The position numbers and the translations under genes are program-made. From Tribonema minus (Eukaryota > Sar > Xanthophyceae > Tribonematales > Tribonemataceae), in NCBI GenBank assembly GCA_017506865.1, contig JAFCMP010000051.1, positions 62,001 to 126,000 of the forward strand: a stretch of DNA of 64,000 bases, written 5' to 3'. Below the pieces are notes generated by a model that ran no database searches, was not told the origin of the DNA, and saw only the letters and a program-made list of their open reading frames with translations. Each line of letters opens with the position of its first letter. Positions within the stretch are counted from its first letter, which is position 1. Positions 34,101 through 43,691 of the stretch are shown in pieces.

Positions 34101-37100
34101 GCATCCCGAAGTTCTTATCAGCTATCACGCTCACGGCAATTTACAGGCAGCAGTAACATCGTGCATAATGTATGCACACAATGCACGGGTGGAGGAATGG
34201 TGGCACCTCTGACTCCCCCACCAAATGTACCCCTATCCTTGATTTTGCAATGCAGGAGGTAGATAACTAGTGGCAGGCGACAGTGGCGCAGGCGCGTCGC
34301 GAAGCTCACAACACCCTAACCCCAACTAAAAAATAACTATAAATATAACTAAAAAGTAAGTATATTCGCAACTCTTGTGAAGCATAGATATTCGGCATAA
34401 GGTTATCTTTCTACCCCCTGATTGATTTGCTACGCTCCCTGATTTGCGATGCAGCAAGTGGATGAGAGATGGCAGGCGACAGTTGCGCAGGCGCGTCGCG
34501 AGGCTCACAACAGCCTCGGCGAAGAGGCTCAGCGCATGGCTCTGCAGCACCGCCGCATGTGCGTGGAGCTGCGCCTGCAGCAGCAGCTCACCACAGAGCT
34601 ACAAACGCACAACGAGAGGCTGTCGGCGCAGGTACGGTACAGACTGAGCGTTGATGATGGCACTTGTATTGAAGATGTATGTATGGAATGGTACAGCTTT
34701 TATTGCATTGAGGGTATGTATGGATGCTCTCAGAGAGGCATACCAGCAGCAGCTCACCACGGAGCTGCAGACGCACAACGAGAGGCTTTCGGCGCAGGTA
34801 CTGACGATGATGGTGATGATGGGGCTCATAGAAACATTGTACTTTGAAGTATGTATAGATGCTCTCGAAGACTCTCGAAGGTATACCAGCTGAAGTAGGT
34901 CATCATGGTGCTGCAGACGCTTAACGAGAGGCTCTCTGCGCAGGTAGGCACCTTTCAGTAATTCTCAAATTTGGGCACAAAAAAGGCCAGCGAGTGCCCA
35001 GCTTGCCATAAAATTTTTGAATGATCAAGTATGCCTGCATTTAGGGTTAGGAGCTGCGCCTGCAGCAGCAGCTCACCACGGAGCTGCAGACGCACAACAA
35101 GAGGCTGTCGGCGCAGGTACTGACTGAGCTTTGATGGTTGGGCGTGTATTTCATAGTATTGGATCAGAAGATGATGCTCTCAACGACTCGGACTCTCGGA
35201 GTCTTACCAGTAGCGGCTCACCACGGAGCTGCAGATGCACAACGAGAGGCGTTCGGCGCAGGTACTGACTGAGCTTTGATCGTTGGGCGTGTACTTCATA
35301 GTATTGGATCAGAAGATGATGCTCTCAACGACTCGGACTCTCGGAGTCTTACCAGTAGCGGCTCACCACGGAGCTGCAGATGCACAACGAGAGGCGTTCG
35401 GCGCAGGTACTGACTGAGCTTTGATGGTTGGGCGTGTACTTCATAGTATTGGATCAGAAGATGATGCTCTCAACGACTCGGACTCTCGGAGTCTTACCAG
35501 TAGCGGCTCACCACGGAGCTGCAGATGCACAACGAGAGGCGTTCGGCGCAGGTACTGACTGAGCTTTCAGGATAAACTTGTCTTGTTCTTTGTGTAAAAT
35601 CTCGCTTAGGGCGAGAAAAAAAAAAAAAGATGGTGTATGTCCAGCTTGCTACCAGATCTACATGATATCTTATGAACACCTTAAGAGTGTCTCAATGCGC
35701 ACTGAGCTTGAATTGTGTTCATAGATGCTCTCAGAGAGGTATATCAGCAGCGGCTCACCACGGAGTTGCAGACGCACAACGAGAGGCTGCTGTCGGCACA
35801 GGTACTGACTGAGCATAGGTGGTGGCGCTTGTATTGTATGTATACATGGTCTCAAAGGCTCTTGGAGGTAACCTAACCCTAACCCTAACCCTAACCCTAA
35901 ACATTAACAGCAGCTCAACATGGGGCTGAAAATGCACAACGAGAGGTATGTACTAAGACTAGGATTAGCTACGTATGGCATTGGTGAGAGGCTTTGGGCG
36001 CAGTTAAGTTGATCTAGTAGTTCTTGCTGAGACGCAAAGAACACCAAATGCGCAGGTAGGCATTTTCTAGTTATTCTTGATTTCGGGCGCGACGAGGGCC
36101 AGGGCCAGATGGTGGACGCCCAGCTTGCCATGTACTTCTGACTAATTCTTGGTTCACAGCGCGACAGGTAGCTATGCATGCAGGTAGGTTTAGGGTTTGG
36201 GTCAGCATACGCATACGTACCAGTTCTGGTGGGCTTGTACACCTGCAGCAATTGACGAGGGAGCTGCAGGTGCACTACCAGCAGGTACACGTGTGCATAC
36301 AGGTACTGGTGCACTTGCATCGTACCGAGTGAGTGTTGTCTTCCATGGCATGTCTCAACATGGGCTCTTGAATGTATTTTCGCAGTCAGTTGCCTGTATT
36401 TTCATGCTTTTCGTGCTTTTGCACATTCAGCTGATGGTTTTTCAAGAGACGGCACAGACCCTTGCCCTGCTGCGCACTGCACAGCAATCTGCGCTATCGC
36501 ATCGCAGTGTCACTGATAAAACAGTAGGCCACTGGACACCATCACACCTAATTACCAGAGGTTTGAAATACTAAGCAACATACTTCAGCACACAACTTCA
36601 CATGTGACACTTGTCACCATCACGCCTGGCGCAACGCAATGCAACCCGAAGAACTCACATTTTAGATGTTCAGCAGCGTGGAGGCTCTGGGTCTACAATT
36701 AGGGTCAGAACTAGGGTTATGGTCGCTGTGCGCAGTGACAGGTGGCTCATTACCATCAATTGTAATAACCTTGTTGCTATCATCAATTGTCACCAAAGGA
36801 AGTCGACAATTGCCGCGTGACTCCATGCCATTGTGATGTATTCACTGCAGAACAAACAAACTACAGCAACAACGAGCAGCGCAGCTACTTCTGTCTGTGT
36901 TGGGTGACATTGTAGGCGGCAACATTGACTTGCGGCGTGGACGATGTATAACTTGATCTTAAATGCATTGCTGCATGTAATGATTGTAATCAGAAACAAT
37001 GAAAGAAACTTGTGGGACAGAGCAAACACATATCATTGCATGTCTATACTTCTGTTCAGCTCGTCAGCAGCGTGCCATATGCACCAAGGCTCAATCCTGG

Positions 37101-40100
37101 GAATACGGTACAACACAATGCACATGTTCAAAGTCTTTTTGTTTTGTGGCCGGGCTCCGTGACCGTTGGGAGTTTTGCACTTGAATTATTATTCACATAA
37201 ATAGCATCACTTCATCACATCATCGCTATGACACCATATGCACCGTGGCGGAATCCAGACGAATGACTATAATTGATCGACATTGCACTGTGCTGCCATG
37301 TACAGGTGGCAACTTTTTTTTTGTGTGTGTCCAAGTGCCGTGAAACTTGAAGTATTGTACTTGAAGTCTAGTACTCATAACCTGCATTAATTTGTTGGGC
37401 ACTGTCGTCACCGTCACATCATATGCACCGCAGCATAATCCAGAGACGGCAAAATCCAGACAGATTACAGTCAATGAACTTTTATTTTTTTTCCTTTGCC
37501 TGGTGCTCTTACAGGTGGCGACATTGACTCGCGACGCAGAACTGCTGCAGGCGCAGGATGCCAAGAGGGCTGAGCAAGCACACGGCCGCACCAAAGAGGT
37601 GGTTTAGCGCAGAAGAACAAGAAGAGATCCGCCTTACGAGTAGCATTAGGACTAGATTTAGAGTTGCTGCACGCTCACGAGACATAGGAGTAGGTTTAGG
37701 ATTGGTGTTACAACTGCTGGCTCATGAGACAAAGTTCAAGTCGCATCCCCAAACCCTACCCCCAACACCGCTAAAGCTGTGTCAAGAGAGCTGAGCAAGC
37801 ACACACAGCCGCACCAAAGAGGTGGGTCAGCACAGCTCCGCCTCAGGGTTAGGGTTAGGGTTAGGGTTATAACAGAGCGCTGGGTACCACCATACCCTAC
37901 ATACCATACATACATGCGTACCTTCAGCGTGTGTCAGGCTCATGCCAGCGGTACAATGACGCTCACTCTTCACCATTACTCATCTCGTTGGGCTAGGATT
38001 AGGGTTAGGGTTGAGGGTTAGGGTTCGGTATCAAATGGCGGTGAGCTGCGCTCTCACTTCGGAGCTGCGGCATGCTGACGAGATAATGTGAAGTTCACCT
38101 CGCTTCCCCAAACCCTAACCAAACCCTAACCTCAACACTGTTGACGCTCAAGCAGGCACATGGCCACACCAAAGGGGTAAGTGGTCACAAGTTTGCCAAG
38201 TGGTCGCAAGTTTGCCTTGTGGAGCTGATGCTACAACCCAGACATGATTGATTTTTGTGACAGGAGACCGAGTCTTGGGACCAAGGTTTTACCGAGCCAC
38301 ACCAAAGGGGTGGGTTTGCCCTGTGGCACTGATGCACGGTGATGACACAACCCAGACATGATTTCTTGTTGTTTTGGGAGACTGAGTCACGGAACCAAAT
38401 CTACCGAGTTTCACTCAGTACTTGGGGTCCCAGACACCCCAATATCAATTGGTGACATTTCACTCAGTCTGCTAGTCTTGTGGGCAGCCAAACAATCATT
38501 TGGTCTGATGCTGGAGCACCGATTACATGTTAAGTGTTGTGCATGCGTGCCTAGGAGTGACCGCAGTCGGAACTGAACGACTAGAACGGCTAGTACCACA
38601 ACTCAACGCAACATAACCTGACCCTGATTCTATACTTGCACCACTCCGTATCCTCAATGTGCGATGCAGGTGCGCCGGCTCATGGAGCAAGTTGAAGCCC
38701 TGCAGAAGTCGCTCGACACAGCGGTCGCAGGCGTGCGGCGCGAGCGCACCTCACTATAAACTTAACCCTAGTTGAACTGTTAACCCTAACCCTACCCCTA
38801 ACGCCAAGCCGCCGCGCTGTAGCCGCAGTTTAAAATTAAAAACCTCAACGCGCCGCAGCCACCAGCTTCATCAATACTTGGAACCCTTGCAATTCTTCAT
38901 GTGCAATGCAGGTGCGCCGGCTCATGGAGCAAGTTGAAGGCCTGCAGAAGTCGCTCGACACAGCGGTCGCAGGCGCGCGGCGCGAGCGCACCTAACCCTA
39001 ACCCTAACCCTGATTATAACCCTAACCCTACCCCTAACCCCGCGCCTGTAGCGCCGCAGCCACCAGCTTCATCGCAGTAGTTTGACCCTTATTTGTATCT
39101 TCAACGTGCGATTCAGGTGCGTCGGCTTATGGAGCAAGTTGAAGCGCTGCAGAAGTCGCTCGACACAGCGCTCGCAGGCGCTAGACGCGAGCGAACAGAG
39201 AGCCGCCGCGCCGTGGCCAAAGAACTGGAGGAGCAGACGCTCGATGCGTCAGGGCTCAGGAGGCTGGTGGAGTTGAAGAACAGGGAGCTGCGCCACGTGC
39301 GCGGGCTCGCGCAGTACATACTGCAGCAGCGCAATGAGGTGGAGAGGTGAGTCGCCTGTAGTTCATTGTTTGAAGTTCACTCTATGAGGCCTGTTGCAGT
39401 GGCTATGGTGCAGTACATACTGCAGCAGCGCAATGAGGTGGAGAGGTGAGTCACCGGTTGAAATTCACTGTTTGAGGTTTGTAACTCGAGGCAGACTCAC
39501 ATCGCACAGGGCCGTGCAATGAGGCACACGTCTCAACGCACTACAGCAAAGCACATGCTTCAACACAATTACACAACCCAACATTTTGCCCAATGTGCGC
39601 GCACTTACAATAATGTACAGACTTCAAAATGCGCACTTGAGCAAAGCACACGCTTCAATAACCAAATCACACTTCAACATGCACACTTCAAGACCCCCCC
39701 CCCTGCCGTGTGTCTCGCAGCTTCTTCCTGCAGGCCCTACAGGAGGTGAAGGAGCGTGTCCAAGAAGAGAAGCGCATGCGCAGCGCTGCAAACGTGGCGC
39801 CAGCTTCTGGTAGCCCGACGGTGAGCATGCTGGCATGTACTTGATTCATTATAGATTTGTGACAATTTGCGCATGCTCGCGGTATTCCAGCGGGGAATGC
39901 GTGCACAAGGTCAGCAGGAGCACACGTGATGTATAGCACGTGGCGCACACCAAAGGCTTCCGCCCTCAAGCAGAAGTTGATGAAAGTACATACAGCTAGC
40001 CCATCACATAGAGAAAGCATCAGCCCTTTCATGAAACAAATGCAGCGCCAGCTTCTGGTGCGCTTGCAGGCATGCACGTGCGCCAGTGTCTGGTAGCCCG

Positions 40101-41784
40101 ACGGTGAGCATGCAGGGACAAACATACGGTCAGCTAGTACATGATCAACAGGAAAAGCATTAGCACTTTAGAGAAAGAAAGTGCATGGGCAGCGCCGCAA
40201 ATGCCGCGCCAGCTTCCCGTAGCCTGATGGTGAGCATGCTGGCATGTAGGTACATACATGCAGACTGGGCTGCTGCACAACAGCAAACTTCACGATTGCA
40301 TAGGACACCCGGCTCCGTTTGGGCCTTTATGAATGCAAGTCCAGAAGTACATAGGGTTAAGTACATACGGTTAAGTAGTACATCTACAACAGAGAAAACG
40401 TCAGCACTTTGTCGAAAGAAGGTGCATGCGCAGCTTTGGTAGCCCGACGGTGAGCATGCTGGCATAAACACCGTTTGACTCGTGGCCAATTGCTGCAGCA
40501 GCGGCGACCATGAATGTTGGTGGAAGACACTGTCGGCTAACCACCCCTCGTCGCCTAGAGCTCTTCAATGTTTTGGTTCGTTTCCGTAGATTCAGACTAG
40601 GCTGCCGCATGGGAGAAACTTCACAATTGCACAGGACACCCGGCCTCCCTTGGGGCCTTCAAAGATAGAAGTACAAGTCCAGGAGTACATACGGTTTCAC
40701 TACATAGTGCATCAACGATAGCGAAAGCGTCAGCACTGTAAAGACAGCAAGCGCATGCGCGGCGCTGCAAACGCCGCGCTAGCGTCTAGTAGCCCAACGG
40801 TCAGCATGAAGGCATGCACACACATTGCTTTGTGAGTGTCTGCCCACGCTTGGGATAATGCACCGTGGAAAGCGTGCACCAGCTCAGTAGGAGCATACGT
40901 GATGTGTAATATGACGTGGCGCACAATAGCCCTAGGTTTTCTGCCCCTCCAGCGGAAAGAAATGAAGTACATACGGTTTGCTATTACATTAACGAAAACG
41001 AATCAAGAGATTGTAGAGCTCTAGGTGACAAGAAATGTTTACAATTGAGAAAGCATCAGACCTTCTAAACAGAAAGCACACGCGCGGCGCTGCAAACGCC
41101 GCACCAGTTACTGGAAGCCCAGTGGCGAGCATACGCACACATTAGCTTTAGGAGTAGGGATAGGTTGGCAATTAAGGCGAAGGTCAGTATGAGTATAAAA
41201 AATGCGCAAAGAAAGAAAAAGTCACTGTCATCATGAATGATAGCCCACGCATGTAGCTACACTGCCACTGTGTGTGGCGGTTATGTTCCATTCCGACCCG
41301 CTAGCGAAGCAACGTATAGGTAATTGCGCTGCTAACGCATCACGATGGCCTGAGAGCATAGTGTACAATTCTCAACATGGTCATGTCCACGTTCATGCAT
41401 GTTGACTGCCGTGCTGAATGGTGGTGATTGGTTCAGTCCCCACTTACAGCAGGGGACACCCTTCTCCACTTTGCCTGCGACTCGCCGCCGCAGACACACG
41501 CAAAGCGCTCAAACGCGTTCAAGTCCCCCCCGAGGCTTCCGCACATCCACGCGACTTCAACTGTGCCTGGCCAACTTCAACATCAACTTCAACAACGGCC
41601 CACGAGCGCACTGCCCCTGGACCCCGACGCGCACATTGAACTTCAAGAACTCGGCTGGGAGGACAGGGAGCGCGTGCTGCGCCTCTTGTTTGCAAAGATC
41701 AACAATGTGCAGAGCCGCGTAGACGCAATGCCGCCGCACCCCCTGGAGGAGGTCGAGGGGGCGGATAGGTCTCTGTGCGTGTAG
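31148..41784 (+). CDS. BBOF1: BBOF1-like coiled-coil protein (basal body / ciliary), nine exons
   Basis: Exons 31148-31336, 31558-31728, 32813-32980, 34455-34631, 36431-36523 (less certain), 37515-37598, 39117-39346, 39721-39820 and 41494-41784 keep frame throughout and give about 500 residues. The protein is almost wholly coiled coil: EIKDNIINQLRDDLSHKEAE in exon 2, LEGDLTSLEQFRERRNAHQQ in exon 3, QVDERWQATVAQARREAHNS in exon 4. Exon 7 carries LKNRELRHVRGLAQYILQQR, exon 8 FFLQALQEVKERV and exon 9 LGWEDRERVLRLLFAKIN. These match the tail of BBOF1/DUF4515 proteins, which act at basal bodies and axonemes (from memory, not a search). All internal exon ends are phase 0 except 7/8. The last acceptor (CGCCGCAG) was chosen for phase and could be wrong. 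Introns hold echoes, telomere-type arrays and LINE tails. Confidence 0.7.
32400..32812 (+). repeat. Echoes of exon 3's 5' border
   Basis: Upstream of the true exon at 32813, the sequence 'CACAACNTCAACYGCTGCTTG ... acceptor ... CTGGA(A/G)GGCGATCTGGCC' appears near 32515-32610 and 32645-32740, with an older remnant near 32400-32460. The nearer copies include about 60 bp of the exon, then turn into ATATAT-rich intron sequence. The 32540 copy has a CAG acceptor; the 32680 copy has lost it. Confidence 0.85.
32981..33780 (+). repeat. Echoes of exon 3's 3' border
   Basis: The end of exon 3 (GAGGCGCGCGCCGAAGC to GGCGCAGAGG/GTGAGCGCTGG) is repeated at 33064-33165 with the donor changed from GTGAGC to ATGAGC. 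More decayed copies, recognisable by GGGGCAGCTGATGAAGTTGCATACACA-type and GGACAAGAGAGCATGGGCAC words, follow near 33420-33460 and 33605-33780. Confidence 0.8.
34060..34326 (+). repeat. Echoes of exon 4's 5' border
   Basis: GCAAGTGGATGAGTGATGGC (near 34062) and AGGAGGTAGATAACTAGTGG (near 34254), each followed by CAGGCGACAGT(G/T)GCGCAGGCGC, copy the start of exon 4 (34455). Both contain early stops in the exon's frame. The second copy runs GAAGCTCACAACA and then switches into CCCTAACCCC, a telomere-type word. Confidence 0.85.
35110..35551 (+). repeat. Near-perfect 145-bp tandem repeat, three units
   Basis: The landmark GGCGCAGGTAC falls at 35110, 35255, 35400 and 35545, exactly 145 bp apart, and the sequence between is nearly identical. 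This is the youngest part of the exon 4 echo array. Confidence 0.95.
35575..35700 (-). mobile_element. LINE-A 3' tail relic in an intron
   Basis: TGTAAAATCTCGCTTAGGGC, GCGAGAAAAA, CAGCTTGCTACCAGATCTAC and AAGAGTGTCTCAATG follow the order of LINE-A's 3' end (compare 5918-6030). Weaker remnants may exist at 34955-35030 and 36075-36170. Confidence 0.55.
35872..35900. repeat. Telomere-type repeat (CCCTAA) in an intron
   Basis: Four to five CCTAAC units directly before an exon 4 echo (acceptor ATTAACAG at 35908). Confidence 0.9.
36900..37320 (+). repeat. Echoes of exon 6's 5' border
   Basis: GTAGGCGGCAACATTGACTT with GCGGCGTGGACG (36912) and TGTACAGGTGGCAACTTTTT (37300) copy the acceptor and first bases of the exon at 37515 (TTACAG/GTGGCGACATTGACTCGC). 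Confidence 0.65.
37776..38320 (+). repeat. Echoes of exon 6's 3' border with telomere-type repeats
   Basis: AGAGAGCTGAGCAAGCACAC then GCCGCACCAAAGAG/GTGGGT (37783-37826), GGCCACACCAAAGGGGTAAG (near 38162) and GAGCCACACCAAAGGGGTGG (near 38294) copy the end of exon 6. TTAGGG-type arrays at 37844-37868 and 37994-38026 and CCCTAA words near 38105-38140 lie between them. Confidence 0.8.
38670..39116 (+). repeat. Two truncated copies of exon 7, each joined to telomere-type repeats
   Basis: Copies at 38670-38752 and 38912-38993 start with an intact acceptor (ATGCAG/GTGCGCCGGCTC) and follow exon 7 for about 82 bp to GCGCGAGCGCACC. At that same base both leave the exon: the first enters ACTATAAACTTAACCCTAG with more CCCTAA copies to 38803, the second goes straight into TAACCCTAACCCTAACCCT (to 39040). 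The true exon at 39117 continues AACAGAGAGCCGC. Confidence 0.9.
39347..39445 (+). repeat. Echo of exon 7's 3' border
   Basis: GCAGTACATACTGCAGCAGC through GGTGGAGAG/GTGAGTC at 39409-39452 repeats the end of exon 7 including its donor. Confidence 0.9.
40262..40362 (+). mobile_element. LINE-B 3' tail, copy 1
   Basis: ACTGGGCTGCTGCAC, TTCACGATTGCATAGGACAC and GGGCCTTTATGAATGCAAGT match the 3' UTR of LINE-B (minus strand 17385-17296). Only the tail is present. Confidence 0.65.
40483..40592 (+). repeat. Dispersed repeat R1, copy 2
   Basis: Same element as 23360-23475; here it directly abuts a LINE-B tail on its right. Confidence 0.65.
40597..40705 (+). mobile_element. LINE-B 3' tail, copy 2
   Basis: GACTAGGCTGCCGCA, CACAATTGCACAGGACACCC, GGCCTCCCTTGGGGCCTTCA and TACAAGTCCAGGAGTACATA follow the 3' end of LINE-B. 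Confidence 0.7.
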
Positions 41785-41849
41785 CAAGCACACGCACTGT
41801 GGACAGTGCGCACCAGGCATGAAACCAAACGCAAATATGGACCATAATA

Positions 41850-42400
41850 TATTTGCACACCTTACTACACGATTGGGCTGTTCTTTCACCACCGTGTTCA
41901 ACTTTGCTTCCAGCCACACTTGATACCGAACTGACAGATCTCTGTGCGTCTCAGCAGTTGATGTGCACTGTCTCACGCGGTTTGACCCTGGAGTTGACAT
42001 GAAAATAATCCTCCATGTATGTTACAACTCTGGGCCATTTGTGCAATAGATGAACAGTGTGCAGAGCCGTGTAGGCGCAATGCCACCACACCCGATGGAG
42101 GTTGTTGAGGGGGCAGGCAGATCTCTGTGCATCTGGTTGGCAGCTTATGCCGTGTAGATTACGCACGCTGCATGTGAGCCTGAGGGCACCGTAATATAGT
42201 GGCACGCTCTACTATACAACTGGGGCATTTGCATCACCGTGCTCAGCTTTGCTGGCCACTTGACACAGTGCACACAAGTCTCTATGCATCTTGTTGGCAT
42301 TTTGAATCACCGTGCTCAAGTTTGCTTCTCAGACTGCCGCTGGACATTGTGCATGCAGGTCATACAGGTCTCTATGTATGCGTCTTATTGGCGGCATGCG
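41850..42400 (+). repeat. Echoes of the BBOF1-like gene's last exon
   Basis: 42046-42140 repeats AACAGTGTGCAGAGCCGTGT, GCGCAATGCCACCACAC, TGGAGG and GGTTGTTGAGGGGGCAGG, then AGATCTCTGTGCATC, that is the end of the exon through its stop and beyond. Shorter remnants of TCTCTGTGCGTC occur near 41938 and 42275. Confidence 0.75.
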
Positions 42401-43559
42401 CTGAGCGCGCGGCGGACGCTGTGACTATCCTTATAGCGGCATTGTCTACTTCTACTATACAACTTGGCAATCTCGTGCCTCAATCACCTCTTTATCCGAC
42501 CTCTTTACACTGTGCTGTAACTTTCTTTCTCAAGTGTACTACAGAGTAATATATACAATATATTAGGTATGGCAAGTCCTCAACAATGATATGCAATACA
42601 TGGTGTACTACTGCTGCGGCCGCATAAGTCAGTGCAACTCGAACTTGAACTTAAAGAAAAGGAGGTTGCAATGCTTGACAGGCGTCTGCGTGTCTGTGAG
42701 CGGCACCCGCACACCTGCAAGTTGAAGACTATCATGGGGGCAACCTATCAATTGCAGTGCATGTCTGCAGATCCCAGTGGATGCCTATGACTTGAACTAC
42801 AGTGAAAGATACTTGAGAGTGGTAGGGGTAGAAGAAGGAATTGTGTCACCACCAACGGAAGTGTTTGCGCACACTGACTGACTTGGACTCATGAAAGCCC
42901 TAGAATAGGCTGGCTGGTTGCCGCAGCATGCAGCCGATTATAGGCAACGCCTTCAACAAGACTATTGGCGTTCACATTGCTGATATTCAAGTGACCTGAA
43001 GACGCATGACTGCACGTGCAATCGTGTTGACTGTTTTGCACTACTTTAGTGGGCGTGAGCTCAACTTGAGTGCAAGGCAGCTCGTACAAGCCACCTGTCG
43101 TTGAGTTGCAGGATGTCTTGAAGTTGGAGCCTGTCCTGATCACTTGTACGCAGCAGGTGCGTGTCTTGATGGTGTTGCCGAGAAGCGCGCAGAAGCTGAC
43201 CTTCCAGCATGGTCAAACACAGGTCGCGTTAATCTCCTCTCTCACACTAGCATTTGTGTGCAATGAACAATCAATAGCGAAGCAACGGTCCCTGCAGGGC
43301 TGAATCAAGCACAGACCAAGTGACCCACAAAGTGCAGCAGGCGTTGCCAGTTGAACTTCCCAGGCGAAACCTTTGGCTTCCCGAGGCCCCCCCTCATGCC
43401 ACTGACAGGCGACGTGGAACACAGCTACTTCGACACACAAAAGTGGCAACACGCATCGCAAAAACAAAAAGAAATGCTTAATTTCACCTTGCAGCGGCGA
43501 CAAAATTGTTATTTACAACCTTCGTGCGTGTGCGCTTGTGTTGTGTGTTTGTGTTTCGT
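42401..43559. other. Intergenic stretch with possible orphan exons
   Basis: A plus-strand frame at 42632-42790 reads VQLELELKEKEVAMLDRRLR, which looks like coiled coil and has an AG acceptor (AAGTCAG) in front. A second frame from 42771 (after TCTGCAG) reads IPVDAYDLNYSERYLRVVGV and stops at 42881. Neither joins the BBOF1-like model in phase, so they may belong to an unseen isoform or a separate small gene. Nothing else was recognised. Confidence 0.3.
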
Positions 43560-43564
43560 CTTCA

Positions 43565-43680
43565 AGCGCTGACGCTGCGCTACGCGTTGACAGCTGTGGT
43601 TCGCGACTTCTTGCCCTCGCCGAGCATGTGCGCCGCGTACTCCGAGAACGTTCCCAGGAAAGAAGTTTCAACTTCAAGCG
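43565..43680 (-). repeat. Echo of the ABC-F last exon's 3' end
   Basis: Plus-strand GACGCTGCGCTACGCGTTGA and CGCGACTTCTTGCCCTCGCC through GAGAACGTTCCCAGGAAAGA copy 43681-43777, including the stop codon region. Confidence 0.85.
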
Positions 43681-43691
43681 GTGACGCTGCG

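Larger units (their letters stand above)
34632..36290 (+). repeat. Array of about nine echoes of exon 4's 3' border
   Basis: Copies of CAGCTCACCACGGAGCTGCA through to GGCGCAG/GTACTG sit near 34747, 34893, 35060, 35210, 35355, 35500, 35748, 35909 and 36246. Most keep the GT donor. Copies at 34747-34797 (51 nt) and 35748-35801 (54 nt) have an AG acceptor, no stop in the exon's frame and a GT donor; the three between 35210 and 35551 begin with an in-frame TAG. Confidence 0.9.
39821..41135 (+). repeat. Echoes of exon 8's 3' border
   Basis: Five copies of the exon 8 end (GCGCAGCGCTGCAAACG ... GGTAGCCCGACG/GTGAGCATGC) lie near 40078-40110, 40178-40232, 40428-40460, 40752-40808 and 41082-41128, progressively decayed. 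The first three keep a GTGAGC donor, the fourth reads GTCAGC and the fifth GCGAGC. Confidence 0.85.

Noticed and set aside
35110-35551. CRISPR array
   Set aside because: The 145-bp units are contiguous tandem repeats containing an exon end, with no short repeat and unique spacers, in a eukaryotic gene.
35872-39040. A relic chromosome-end fusion
   Set aside because: The telomere-type arrays are short, many and in both orientations, and a coherent gene crosses all of them, so a single head-to-head fusion does not fit.
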